From the NCBI GenBank assembly GCA_011321895.1, contig DROK01000027.1, positions 1-6,563 on the forward strand: a stretch of 6,563 nt of DNA, read 5' to 3'. A model generated the notes under the pieces. It had not been told where the DNA came from. It was given only the letters and a program-made list of their open reading frames with translations, and searched no databases. This DNA comes from Thermodesulfatator atlanticus (lineage in GTDB: Bacteria > Desulfobacterota > Thermodesulfobacteria > Thermodesulfobacteriales > Thermodesulfatatoraceae). Made by a program: the position numbers and the translations under genes. Below, piece by piece: positions 1 through 6,322 of this stretch (positions within the stretch are counted from its first letter, which is position 1; each line of letters opens with the position of its first letter).

Positions 1-105
1 AACGGCAAAATATTTCTTAAGATCTGCCGCCCGGCCCCAACTCGGGCTCAAAAGGCCCAACACCAAAACCATCAAAAAGCATTTAAAGGCTGCTTTCTTG
101 TTCAT
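1..105 (-). CDS. Exported protein of unknown function, 5' end only
   Basis: Only the first 35 codons are in the window; the gene runs off the low-coordinate edge. The start is the ATG at 105-103, set by an AAGGAGG Shine-Dalgarno at 119-113 with a 7-nt spacer. The product begins MNKKAAFKCF, followed by a hydrophobic core of about 10 residues (LMVLVLGLL) and a small-residue region (PSWGRAAD). This is a typical Sec signal peptide, probably cleaved around residues 26-27, and there is no lipobox cysteine at the right place. The mature part visible (DLKKYFAV) is too short to assign a family. The start lies 23 nt inside the end of the upstream urea-transporter/M23 gene, so the two are very likely cotranscribed. 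It is probably a periplasmic or outer-membrane component of the same operon. Confidence 0.85.
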   Translation of the reverse strand, partial: MNKKAAFKCFLMVLVLGLLSPSWGRAADLKKYFAV

Positions 106-2182
106 GATTGGTCCTCCTTCTGAATGAGAGGTTTTCGTTTACTTTTTCGATTTTTATTTCCGTAAAACCTTTGCCAGGGGCTAGTCTTACGGTTGTTTTA
201 ATCTTTTCGTCATTAAAAGTAATTTCGCCCTTAAAGTCAAATCTATTTAATGCCTGATAGCGGGCTTTGAATTTCAGAAACGAGGGCCAGAAGGAAAGGA
301 TGAAGAGATATAAGCCTTTTTTAAGGGGGCCCAGGGAGACTTCCAGCGGTAGATAATCTTCCCAGGAGAGCCCCTCTTTCAGAAGGAGGGGAATCTTGGG
401 GGCGGCCAGGAAGAAATAACGCAGGGGAGAAGTTCTCGGGCCTTCAAAATTGAGAAAATAAAAGGCCGAGCCCCTCTGAGCAAAATAAAGTTTCCCCTTC
501 CCTTCGGTAAAATAAAAAGTCCCGTCCGGGGCCATTTCCACCCGGAGGATAAATCTTTCTTTAAATTCTTCGTTTTTAAAGAAGTCATATTCGAACTCCT
601 GGCCCAGGAGGAAGTTTAGAGTCTGCTTGAGTCTCCTTTCGGGAGGGGCGGGTTCTACGGTTTCACCTTCAGCGGGGAGGGAGAAGTCGTGAAATTCTCC
701 GTTCTTGAGATAGGCGCTAAAGACAAAGGGCAAGGTGGGAGAGCCGATCTCCGGGCCGGACTGGAGGTGGAGGTGAAGATGGGGCTCGGGGGAATAGCCA
801 GAACTGCCGCAAAGGCCAATCAGGGCCCCTTTGACCACCCAGTCTCCCTTTTTCACCTTGAGGGTGCCGGGGCTTAAGTGGGCCAGTACGGCGTAGAAAC
901 CACGCGGGTCATAGATGATCACGTGGTTGCCCCAGGGGTAATCCTTGTTGGCCGAGCCCGGGGGTTCGTCTGGAAGACTATCTACTACCTCTACCACCCT
1001 TCCGGTGACCGGAGAAAATACGGGTTTGTGGTAGGCGTAATAATCTTCAAGCCTTAAGCCCTCTCCGGCATAGGTGCGGCCAGCTTCGTCAGTGATGACA
1101 AAATCTATGGCGTAACGCCAGGGTCCTTTGTGGGTAAACTTGCCGTCTGGCCCCTGCCAGACGAGCCACCTGCCGCTAACGGGGAGATCCACCTCCCAGG
1201 TTCGGGCCGGGAACCTCTTTTCCAGGGTCAAATAATGGTCAAGGGTCTTTTCGGGGGTGCCCCGGTAATAAAGGGTGAGTTTTCGGTAGCCGGAAAGCCC
1301 CAGGGCGTAGAGGACGAGCAAGGTGGTAAGGTTAAAGGGCAGGGCAAAGGCCGGGAGGCCGAATTTTTCCCAAAAGACCTGAGAGGCCTCGGTCAGGGGG
1401 ACCGCTATGGCCGAAGCCACCAGGGCCATGAGGTAGCTTTTGGGAGAGGGAATAAGAAAGACCCCTCCCAGGGCCAGAGCAATGAGAATGAAATTGAAAT
1501 GGTTAAGGTTGGAAAATGCTTCCTGAAAAGAGCCCGTAAAAAAATAGGCGATCATGGTCCCCGTGGCGTAGCCCAAAACGGAGAGCAGGGCCATGATCCT
1601 TGAAGAAAAAAGGATGACCAGGAAAAGCCCCAAGCCCACCATGACCTGCGGCATGAAGAAGATGGCCCCCAGGGAACGCAAAAAGCCCTCAAGCCAGAGA
1701 GGAAGGGAAAAATAAGAAAAGGTCGGGAACTTATAGAGACTCTTTACGAAGAGGTTGGAGTAGCGGTAGGAGGCCAGGGCGGCGATGAGGCTTCCTACCA
1801 CGAAGGGGAGACTCAAGACCGGAAGCCGGAAGTAATACCAGAAGGCTGAAGAGAGCCCGTAAGTGAGAAGGAAGGTAAAAATTCCCATGAGTACCAGGAA
1901 AAGGAGGCTCAAGGGATCTATCTTGAAAAAATAGCCGATAGAGAGCCCAACCAGCAGGGGATTGTAAATATAGAAGTCCAGGCGGAGGAAGTCTTCTTTA
2001 AGCCCCAAAATTCTGGCAAACAAGTAGGCCGAAGAGACACAGACCAGGGCTGACAGGCCCAGGTTAGGGCTTATAAGGACTGAAAACAGTAGGATGGCCA
2101 GCCCCGCCGCCGGTCTGGCCAGGAAGAGGATGCCCGAATAGCTGTTTAGGACCGAATTTATTATCGGTCGGAGTTCTTTCAT
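83..2182 (-). CDS. Urea-transporter domain fused to M23/LytM-like peptidase domain
   Basis: This 699-residue protein has three parts. Residues 1-300 are a polytopic membrane domain of the urea transporter (UT/SLC14) family. It shows the family's internal duplication: a L-P-x-x-x-L-P-F type signature occurs at about 120-127 (LPVLSLPF) and again at 276-283 (LPAFALPF), with N-x-LLVGL at 74-80 as the other hallmark. Residues about 330-490 are an M23-like domain. D360 lies in YAIDF, H435 in AHLSPG, then KKGDWVVKGALIG, and a PHLHLHL motif at 467-473 stands for the usual PHLHFE. The first zinc ligand of HxxxD is replaced by R356, so catalysis is uncertain. Residues about 515-690 form a beta-rich tail I do not recognise. 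The start ATG overlaps the decarboxylase stop by ATGA and has no strong Shine-Dalgarno, suggesting translational coupling. Such fusions probably occur elsewhere; I know of no experimental function. It could move urea or a small amide or amine, or act as a wall-anchored channel. Confidence 0.85.
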   Translation of the reverse strand: MKELRPIINSVLNSYSGILFLARPAAGLAILLFSVLISPNLGLSALVCVSSAYLFARILGLKEDFLRLDFYIYNPLLVGLSIGYFFKIDPLSLLFLVLMGIFTFLLTYGLSSAFWYYFRLPVLSLPFVVGSLIAALASYRYSNLFVKSLYKFPTFSYFSLPLWLEGFLRSLGAIFFMPQVMVGLGLFLVILFSSRIMALLSVLGYATGTMIAYFFTGSFQEAFSNLNHFNFILIALALGGVFLIPSPKSYLMALVASAIAVPLTEASQVFWEKFGLPAFALPFNLTTLLVLYALGLSGYRKLTLYYRGTPEKTLDHYLTLEKRFPARTWEVDLPVSGRWLVWQGPDGKFTHKGPWRYAIDFVITDEAGRTYAGEGLRLEDYYAYHKPVFSPVTGRVVEVVDSLPDEPPGSANKDYPWGNHVIIYDPRGFYAVLAHLSPGTLKVKKGDWVVKGALIGLCGSSGYSPEPHLHLHLQSGPEIGSPTLPFVFSAYLKNGEFHDFSLPAEGETVEPAPPERRLKQTLNFLLGQEFEYDFFKNEEFKERFILRVEMAPDGTFYFTEGKGKLYFAQRGSAFYFLNFEGPRTSPLRYFFLAAPKIPLLLKEGLSWEDYLPLEVSLGPLKKGLYLFILSFWPSFLKFKARYQALNRFDFKGEITFNDEKIKTTVRLAPGKGFTEIKIEKVNENLSFRRRTNHEQESSL
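113..119 (-). promoter_or_regulatory. Ribosome binding site of the partial exported protein
   Basis: AAGGAGG on the minus strand, 7 nt before the ATG at 105, located within the 3' coding part of the urea-transporter/M23 gene. It supports a real, coupled gene start that overlaps the upstream gene by 23 nt. Confidence 0.82.
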
Positions 2183-3519
2183 TTCAGGTGTTCGGGAATT
2201 TTTTCGCGGCGTACTATATCTTCAAGGGTTTCGGCCTCACGTATCACCTCCACGTTCCCTTTTTCTGTTACGAGGACCACCCTTGGCCGGTAGGTAATGA
2301 ACTGCATCCACTGGGTGACGTTGTAAGCACCCACCGGAGAGAGAACAAGGCGGGTGCCACGTGCCAGCGGCGGAAGGAGCGCCGATTCCTCCACCACGTC
2401 GATATTCATGCAGAGGGGCCCATAAAGTACGCAGGGTTCCGGTGGACCGGGTATTTCCCTTTCTACCTCCACCCGGAAATGGTACCAGAAAGCGGTGAAG
2501 AGCAGGTTTACGCCGGCGTCAAGGATGTAAGCCCGGCGGCCGTCAGGAAGACGTTTTAGCGCTCTTACGGTGGTAATCAAAAAGCCAGCCTCGTCCACCA
2601 GGGCCCGGCCGGTTTCAAGGATCAAGAGAGGATAATCCCCGGCAGGCAGTCTTGTAAGAAGCGCCCGGGCGATCTTTTCGGCGTATTCGGAGAGGGGAGG
2701 AACCGCCACCTCCGGAGGGAGGTACAAACCCTTTAGCCGGTTGCGTGAGGGAAAGCCTCCTCCGAGATCCAGATATTCTATGGTCCAGCCGAAGTCATTT
2801 TCGAGCTTCTGCGAAAGATCCACCAGTTTTTCTGCGGCCCGTCCGTATGCCTCGGGCTCAAGGATAAAGGTCCCCTGGTGACAATGGAGCCCCACCACCT
2901 CAAGCTTTCCTCCGGCGGCGATTCTCCGGGCCACGTTCAGGACTTCCCCGCTTTCGAGATTGAAACCAAAACGGTCCCAGCGGGGGTAGATGCCGGTGTC
3001 CATGTTTACCCGGAGCCCTATCCGCAGCTTCTCTCCGGTCTCCCGGGCGATTTCTTCAAGGTCCAGGATTTCGTCCAGGGAATCCACGTTGATACGCGCC
3101 CCTTCAAGCACGGCCTGGCGCAGGATCTCCTTCGGCTTGTAAGGACCGTTGAAAACGATCTGATCTCCGGGAACCCCCAGTCTTCGGGCCTTTTCGTATT
3201 CGAAATTGGAGACCACCTCGGCCGTGGCCCCTTCCTGGTGGAAAATGCGGCAGATGGCGTCCAGGTAGTTGGTCTTATAGGACCAGCTGAATTCCACCCG
3301 GGGGTAATGCCCCTCAAAGAGCCTTTTTAAATAGCGGAATTGTTCCCGGAGTCTCTTTTCGGAGAAAACAAAAAGGGGTGAACCGAACTTTTCTACCAGT
3401 TCTGCTACCGGCACGCCGTCTATCTCCTGGCGTACCATACGCGAAAGACTGCTTTTCTTTTCCCGGAGAAAACCCACCTGGAGTTTCAGGATCGTGGGTT
3501 TTTGGTAAGGTTTTTTCAT
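2179..3519 (-). CDS. PLP-dependent fold-III decarboxylase, DAP/ornithine decarboxylase superfamily, with leader-like N-terminal extension
   Basis: A 446-residue enzyme of the alanine-racemase-fold decarboxylases. Residues about 33-52 (IDGVPVAELVEKFGSPLFVF) match the N-terminus of LysA-type enzymes. The PLP lysine is K82 in SYKTNY, in place of the usual YAxKAN. Further motifs are HCHQGT (212-217), the phosphate-binding DLGGGF (251-256), ETGRALVDEAG (302-312), GPLCMNID (367-374) and GAYNVTQWMQF (397-407). In true diaminopimelate decarboxylase the C-E-(S/G)-x-D motif binds the distal end of the substrate; here it reads C-M-N-I-D. C370 and D374 are kept and Glu is lost, so the substrate is probably not free meso-DAP. 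The first about 30 residues are longer than usual and resemble a RiPP leader (MKKPYQKPTILKLQ). The start has a GGGGGGAG Shine-Dalgarno, and the ATG overlaps the ATP-grasp stop as ATGA. An internal ATG at 3438 lacks a ribosome binding site. A housekeeping LysA role is unlikely but not excluded. Confidence 0.88.
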   Translation of the reverse strand: MKKPYQKPTILKLQVGFLREKKSSLSRMVRQEIDGVPVAELVEKFGSPLFVFSEKRLREQFRYLKRLFEGHYPRVEFSWSYKTNYLDAICRIFHQEGATAEVVSNFEYEKARRLGVPGDQIVFNGPYKPKEILRQAVLEGARINVDSLDEILDLEEIARETGEKLRIGLRVNMDTGIYPRWDRFGFNLESGEVLNVARRIAAGGKLEVVGLHCHQGTFILEPEAYGRAAEKLVDLSQKLENDFGWTIEYLDLGGGFPSRNRLKGLYLPPEVAVPPLSEYAEKIARALLTRLPAGDYPLLILETGRALVDEAGFLITTVRALKRLPDGRRAYILDAGVNLLFTAFWYHFRVEVEREIPGPPEPCVLYGPLCMNIDVVEESALLPPLARGTRLVLSPVGAYNVTQWMQFITYRPRVVLVTEKGNVEVIREAETLEDIVRREKIPEHLK

Positions 3520-4544
3520 CTCTCCCCCCTTGTAACCATATGCTGAAAGACTTCGAGGTCCGTTACCAGGTCGTCGGTAAAACGGATGTAAAGTTTCCCT
3601 GCTGGATAGTCCCAGTCTCTCTCGGGCTCCCCGCCCAGCGCGGCTTTGAGGAGCCTTGCGGGAAGATTGATCCCCACCCCCACCGCGAAATAGATCCAGG
3701 CCGGGAAGCGGGGGTTGATCTCTATGAGATAAATGTCGTCGCCCGAGACGATGGTTTCTAATTCAAACGCTCCCCGCCAGCGAAAATGTTTCACGAAACT
3801 TTCCGCCGCGGTAAGAAGTTCCGGATGAGTCACCGTCACCCCTGTCCAGATCTTGCCCAGAGAGGTGATCCAGAGCTTCTTGATAGCTACCAGGCCGAAG
3901 TGGCCACCTTCTCCGTCTCCCACCCCCACCACGTTCATCTCTTCCCCTTTCACCACCTCCTGCACGATCACGGGATACCCCCATTCCGCCACGATGGCGT
4001 GAAAGTACTGCTGGGCCTCGGCCTGGGTGTAAGCCCTGAAGGCCTTATAAAAGAGCCCCTTGACCATTATGGGAAACTTGAGCTGAGAGAGGGCCTTCAT
4101 AAGTTCCTCATAGGAGGTGAGTACCAGGGTACGCGGTGTCTTGATGCCTATGGCTTCGGCCACCTCGGGCAGGTGATCTTTGGCCCGTAATTTGAACTGT
4201 TTTTGCGTGGGCAAAAAGGTCTTTAGACCATACGAAGAAAGCCGTTCCTCAAGGTCTATGAAAAGCGGAAGTTCGGCGTCAAGGGCCGGAATAATCACTT
4301 CAAGCCCTTCTTTTTCCTTAATGTAAAGGAGGCGGTTCAGGAAAGGGGCCTCTCCTTCGGAAGGATAGGGCAGGAGGTAGGCCCGTTCGATGAGATCTGT
4401 AAGGTAAATTCCTGGTTCCATGGCGTCGTAAGCCAGCCCTACCACCGAAACCGGGGTCTCCCCTTCCCGAAGCCCTTTGATGATGCCAAGCCCCGGGCCT
4501 GGGTTGTCCACGGCGTTAATGCCTGAGACCGCGACTTTAACCAT
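3516..4544 (-). CDS. ATP-grasp ligase, CarB-like carboxylate-amine/thiol ligase family
   Basis: A 342-residue ATP-grasp enzyme. These enzymes activate a carboxylate as an acyl phosphate and join it to an amine or thiol. The N-terminal domain (about 1-115) looks like a pre-ATP-grasp Rossmann-type fold beginning VKVAVSGINAVDNPGPGLGI. An ATP-binding lysine is likely K162 in FPIMVKG. Acidic metal ligands are likely E260/E262 in AFELE and E275 with N277 and R279 in LIEINPRFP, the standard metal-binding signature of the family. The substrate cannot be read from sequence. The start is ATG 4544-4542, chosen for its GGGAGG Shine-Dalgarno at 4556-4551; a longer open frame to 4628 runs through the PqqD gene and is spurious. 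It overlaps the PqqD stop by 8 nt and the decarboxylase start by 4 nt, so the three genes are probably coupled. ATP-grasp beside PqqD suggests it acts on a peptide or on an amino acid to be attached to one. Confidence 0.88.
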   Translation of the reverse strand: MVKVAVSGINAVDNPGPGLGIIKGLREGETPVSVVGLAYDAMEPGIYLTDLIERAYLLPYPSEGEAPFLNRLLYIKEKEGLEVIIPALDAELPLFIDLEERLSSYGLKTFLPTQKQFKLRAKDHLPEVAEAIGIKTPRTLVLTSYEELMKALSQLKFPIMVKGLFYKAFRAYTQAEAQQYFHAIVAEWGYPVIVQEVVKGEEMNVVGVGDGEGGHFGLVAIKKLWITSLGKIWTGVTVTHPELLTAAESFVKHFRWRGAFELETIVSGDDIYLIEINPRFPAWIYFAVGVGINLPARLLKAALGGEPERDWDYPAGKLYIRFTDDLVTDLEVFQHMVTRGER

Positions 4545-4785
4545 ATTTTTCCTCCCAAAGACCAAATCTTGCCATGGCCTCCAGGAAATCCTGGATGTCC
4601 CGCAGGGCCTCCTCCCGGGAAATGCCATATTCTTCGCTCATTATCCCGGCGATTTCTTCCGGGCTGAGCCCTTCCCGCAGCTTTTTCAGGATCAGGAGCC
4701 CGGTTTCGTTAACGGTGTAACTGTTTCCGGTCTCCGGATCGAAGACAAATCCTTCTTCACTGATGGCCAGACGTTTGAGCTTCAT
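4537..4785 (-). CDS. PqqD-family protein (RRE-type leader-peptide-binding domain)
   Basis: An 82-residue stand-alone PqqD-like protein. A beta-hairpin segment (MKLKRLAIS then FVFDPETGNSYTVN) is followed by the family hallmark N-E-T-G at 26-29, a hydrophobic helix LLILKKLREGLS, the helix EEIAGIMSEEYGIS, and a last helix DIQDFLEAMARFGLW. This order (N-x-T-G, G-x-S/T-x-E-E-I, D-x-x-x-F-L-x-x-L-x-x-x-G-L) is diagnostic for PqqD. Members form the RiPP recognition element that binds the leader of a precursor peptide and presents it to modifying enzymes. The start ATG 4785 is fixed by AAGGAGG at 4799-4793 with a 7-nt spacer; a longer frame to 4878 has no support. It overlaps the stop of the upstream DUF4405 gene as ATGA and overlaps the ATP-grasp gene by 8 nt. 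No radical SAM gene (its usual partner) is in the window; the neighbours are an ATP-grasp enzyme and a decarboxylase. Confidence 0.87.
   Translation of the reverse strand: MKLKRLAISEEGFVFDPETGNSYTVNETGLLILKKLREGLSPEEIAGIMSEEYGISREEALRDIQDFLEAMARFGLWEEKYG
4551..4556 (-). promoter_or_regulatory. Ribosome binding site deciding the ATP-grasp start
   Basis: GGGAGG on the minus strand, 6 nt before the ATG at 4544, inside the end of the PqqD gene. It supports the 342-residue ATP-grasp protein beginning MVKVAVSG, a typical N-terminus for the fold. Confidence 0.82.
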
Positions 4786-5585
4786 TTTCGGGCCTCCTTG
4801 GCCTTTTTGAGCCATTCTATTATCTGACGAGGGGTTGCCCCGTGGGCAAAGGCCAGCTCCCGAAGAGGAACTTCCCAATCCGGTTGTATGCCATGGTTCT
4901 CAAGGACTTGCTGACAAGTTTCGCGGGGCAGTTCCAGGAGCCGGCAAACTTCTGCTAGGGTCTTCCGACCAGGTTGAAAAATGGAGTAAGAAGAAACTGC
5001 GTTCTTTTTGGATTTTAAGAGCAAAAGGTAGAGATCGGCCGGAGTGGTACGATTTATACGGGCCAGCTCTTTAAGACTCATTTGAATAGAAGGGACTTTT
5101 ATCCCGTGTTTCTTGAGAAAGGGAAGAGCTTTTTCCGCAGGTATTTTTTCCCTTTTTAAAAGGGCCTCAAGGCTCAGCAATTCCGCATGGGGTATGGGCG
5201 GAGGTACAGGAGGCTGCCCCCAGGAGGCCTTTAAATGGGCCCTTAAGGCCATGAGCCAGCTTGCGGGAGGAAGGTCTTTTACAGAAAGGGCAAGGAGCAA
5301 TACGGTGGCCAGGGTCACAGAAACAAAGGCTCCCCTGGGGGACTTGAGCGAACCCAGATAGCGTTTAAAAGGTTTCCAGTTCAGGTAAAGGTGCCAGCCC
5401 GCAAGAATTATCATCAGGAAGCCGAAGAGGATATGGATACTTTCCCACTGGTCCTTATCCCATCCCAGAAAGCGCCAGTCAGTCCAGTAAGCTACACGCC
5501 CAGGAGGCATGAAGTAAAGCACCAAGCCAGTGAGGATTACCAGTGCTGTGGCATAAAAAAGAAAGAGGCTGATCCAGTGGCGCAT
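4782..5585 (-). CDS. DUF4405-type membrane protein with tandem helical-repeat tail
   Basis: A 267-residue protein. The N-terminal third has three hydrophobic segments at about 6-26, 49-69 and 87-103. The sequence SIHILFGFLMIILAGWHLYLNWKPF (50-74) resembles DUF4405/cytochrome-b-like four-helix proteins; H51 and H65 lie on one helix about 14 residues apart, a spacing compatible with heme ligation, though this is not proven. After a proline-rich linker (PPVPPPIPH, 125-133) comes a soluble tail with two diverged copies of a roughly 55-residue helical unit, at about 138-191 and 209-261. The shared features are S/T-L-x(23)-H-G-I, then L-K/R-E-L-A, then a T-P turn and a leucine-rich helix. The start has an AGGAG motif just upstream and lies 10 nt after the previous stop. 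Function is unknown. Candidate roles are a membrane redox module or scaffold for the downstream PqqD system. The family call is moderate; the repeats are seen directly. Confidence 0.72.
   Translation of the reverse strand: MRHWISLFLFYATALVILTGLVLYFMPPGRVAYWTDWRFLGWDKDQWESIHILFGFLMIILAGWHLYLNWKPFKRYLGSLKSPRGAFVSVTLATVLLLALSVKDLPPASWLMALRAHLKASWGQPPVPPPIPHAELLSLEALLKREKIPAEKALPFLKKHGIKVPSIQMSLKELARINRTTPADLYLLLLKSKKNAVSSYSIFQPGRKTLAEVCRLLELPRETCQQVLENHGIQPDWEVPLRELAFAHGATPRQIIEWLKKAKEARK
4793..4799 (-). promoter_or_regulatory. Ribosome binding site deciding the PqqD start
   Basis: AAGGAGG on the minus strand, 7 nt before the ATG at 4785. It lies inside the last codons of the DUF4405 gene and decides for the 82-residue product over the longer open frame reaching to 4878. 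Confidence 0.85.
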
Positions 5586-5595
5586 GAGGCTTCTC

Positions 5596-6288
5596 CTATC
5601 TGGTGGCCGGACATTTCCGGAGATTCAGGGTCTTCCCGGTTTCAGGGAGCACCACCTGACAGGCCAGATATTCGTCAATGTGGCGCGCTTTCCAGAAGGG
5701 AGGTTGCCAGGCCGTGATCTTCACCTGCTTCCCGGGGGTTAGTTCAGGATAAGCGTTTAGCCAGAGGGGAGAAATCCTTACGGTATGGATTTTTCCCTCT
5801 GCGGTCTTAACTTTGAGCACCAGCCATTTGACCTGGGGGCGTCCAAGGCCGGGGCTAGCCGTACGGGCCACGATTTTTCCGGAAAACGTATATAGTTTTA
5901 CGCCCTGGCGCCAGCGAGGTTTACCCGGCCCTTCCCGGAGAACCAGAATCTCACCGGTGTCCAGGTTTTTGATCTCCGCCGCCACCAGTACCGGTTGTCC
6001 CTGAAAGGCCGTCCGGGGCGGAACCCAGCCTTTAACCTGCACGCGTTGGCCCACGGTAAAAGGGGGTTCAATCTTCCACCATTCAGGATAGAGCCGTACC
6101 CTGATCTTTCCCTCCCCAGTAGAAAGTATTGCGGTCACAAAACCGAATTTGGCCTTGGGGGAGGCCTTCTCCAGGCGGATTTCTTTTACGGTACCTTCAA
6201 CCTCCTTCAGGGGAGGTGGGTCTTTTCCCAATGCCGTTCCTGCCCAAAAAACAAGAAGCATCAGTGCCAGTACCTTAAATTTTTTCAT
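5596..6288 (-). CDS. Exported protein with two tandem OB-like beta domains
   Basis: A 230-residue protein, first in the putative sigma-54 operon. Residues 1-21 (MKKFKVLALMLLVFWAGTALG) are a clear Sec signal peptide with a likely cut near residue 21. The mature part is an internal duplication, at about 30-118 and 135-225. Each copy has an EGTV/SGKI strand, a long strand (VTAILSTGEGKIRVRL and LVLKVKTAEGKIHTVRI), a P-E/L-W turn, then VGQRVQVKGWVPP and PGKQVKITAWQPP, and finally a polar strand ending NLDTGEILVLRE or LPETGKTLNLRK. The G-x-x-V-x-V/I-x-G/A-W pattern is typical of OB-like folds such as periplasmic nucleic-acid- or ligand-binding domains. C210 and C226 could form a disulfide. The family is not recognised with certainty. 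The start is set by AAGGAGG at 6302-6296 with a 7-nt spacer. Confidence 0.8.
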   Translation of the reverse strand: MKKFKVLALMLLVFWAGTALGKDPPPLKEVEGTVKEIRLEKASPKAKFGFVTAILSTGEGKIRVRLYPEWWKIEPPFTVGQRVQVKGWVPPRTAFQGQPVLVAAEIKNLDTGEILVLREGPGKPRWRQGVKLYTFSGKIVARTASPGLGRPQVKWLVLKVKTAEGKIHTVRISPLWLNAYPELTPGKQVKITAWQPPFWKARHIDEYLACQVVLPETGKTLNLRKCPATR

Positions 6289-6295
6289 GGTTTAA

Positions 6296-6302
6296 CCTCC
6301 TT
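6296..6302 (-). promoter_or_regulatory. Ribosome binding site of the first structural gene
   Basis: A full AAGGAGG on the minus strand with a 7-nt spacer to the ATG at 6288. It fixes the start of the exported OB-like protein and sits in the short leader predicted downstream of the sigma-54 promoter. Confidence 0.85.
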
Positions 6303-6322
6303 GGAATTTGTGTTTTTTGAGA

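Noticed and set aside
1130..1603. Plus-strand open frames, this one and similar ones opposite the other genes
   Set aside because: They lie antisense to genes with clear domains, have Gly/Arg/Pro-rich compositions typical of reverse-strand shadows, and show no recognisable motifs.
2179..3519. Annotation as housekeeping lysA (diaminopimelate decarboxylase)
   Set aside because: The fold and PLP motifs agree, but the substrate-contact Glu is missing, the N-terminus is extended, and the context is a PqqD/ATP-grasp cassette and not lysine biosynthesis genes.
4545..4628. Longer start for the ATP-grasp protein
   Set aside because: The extra 28 residues are an out-of-frame reading of the PqqD coding sequence and have no ribosome binding site; MVKVAVSG is a normal N-terminus for the fold.
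4786..4878. Longer start for the PqqD protein
   Set aside because: The extension overlaps the DUF4405 coding sequence, is low-complexity (GSSSSGAG) and unlike the family; the AAGGAGG-supported ATG at 4785 is clear.
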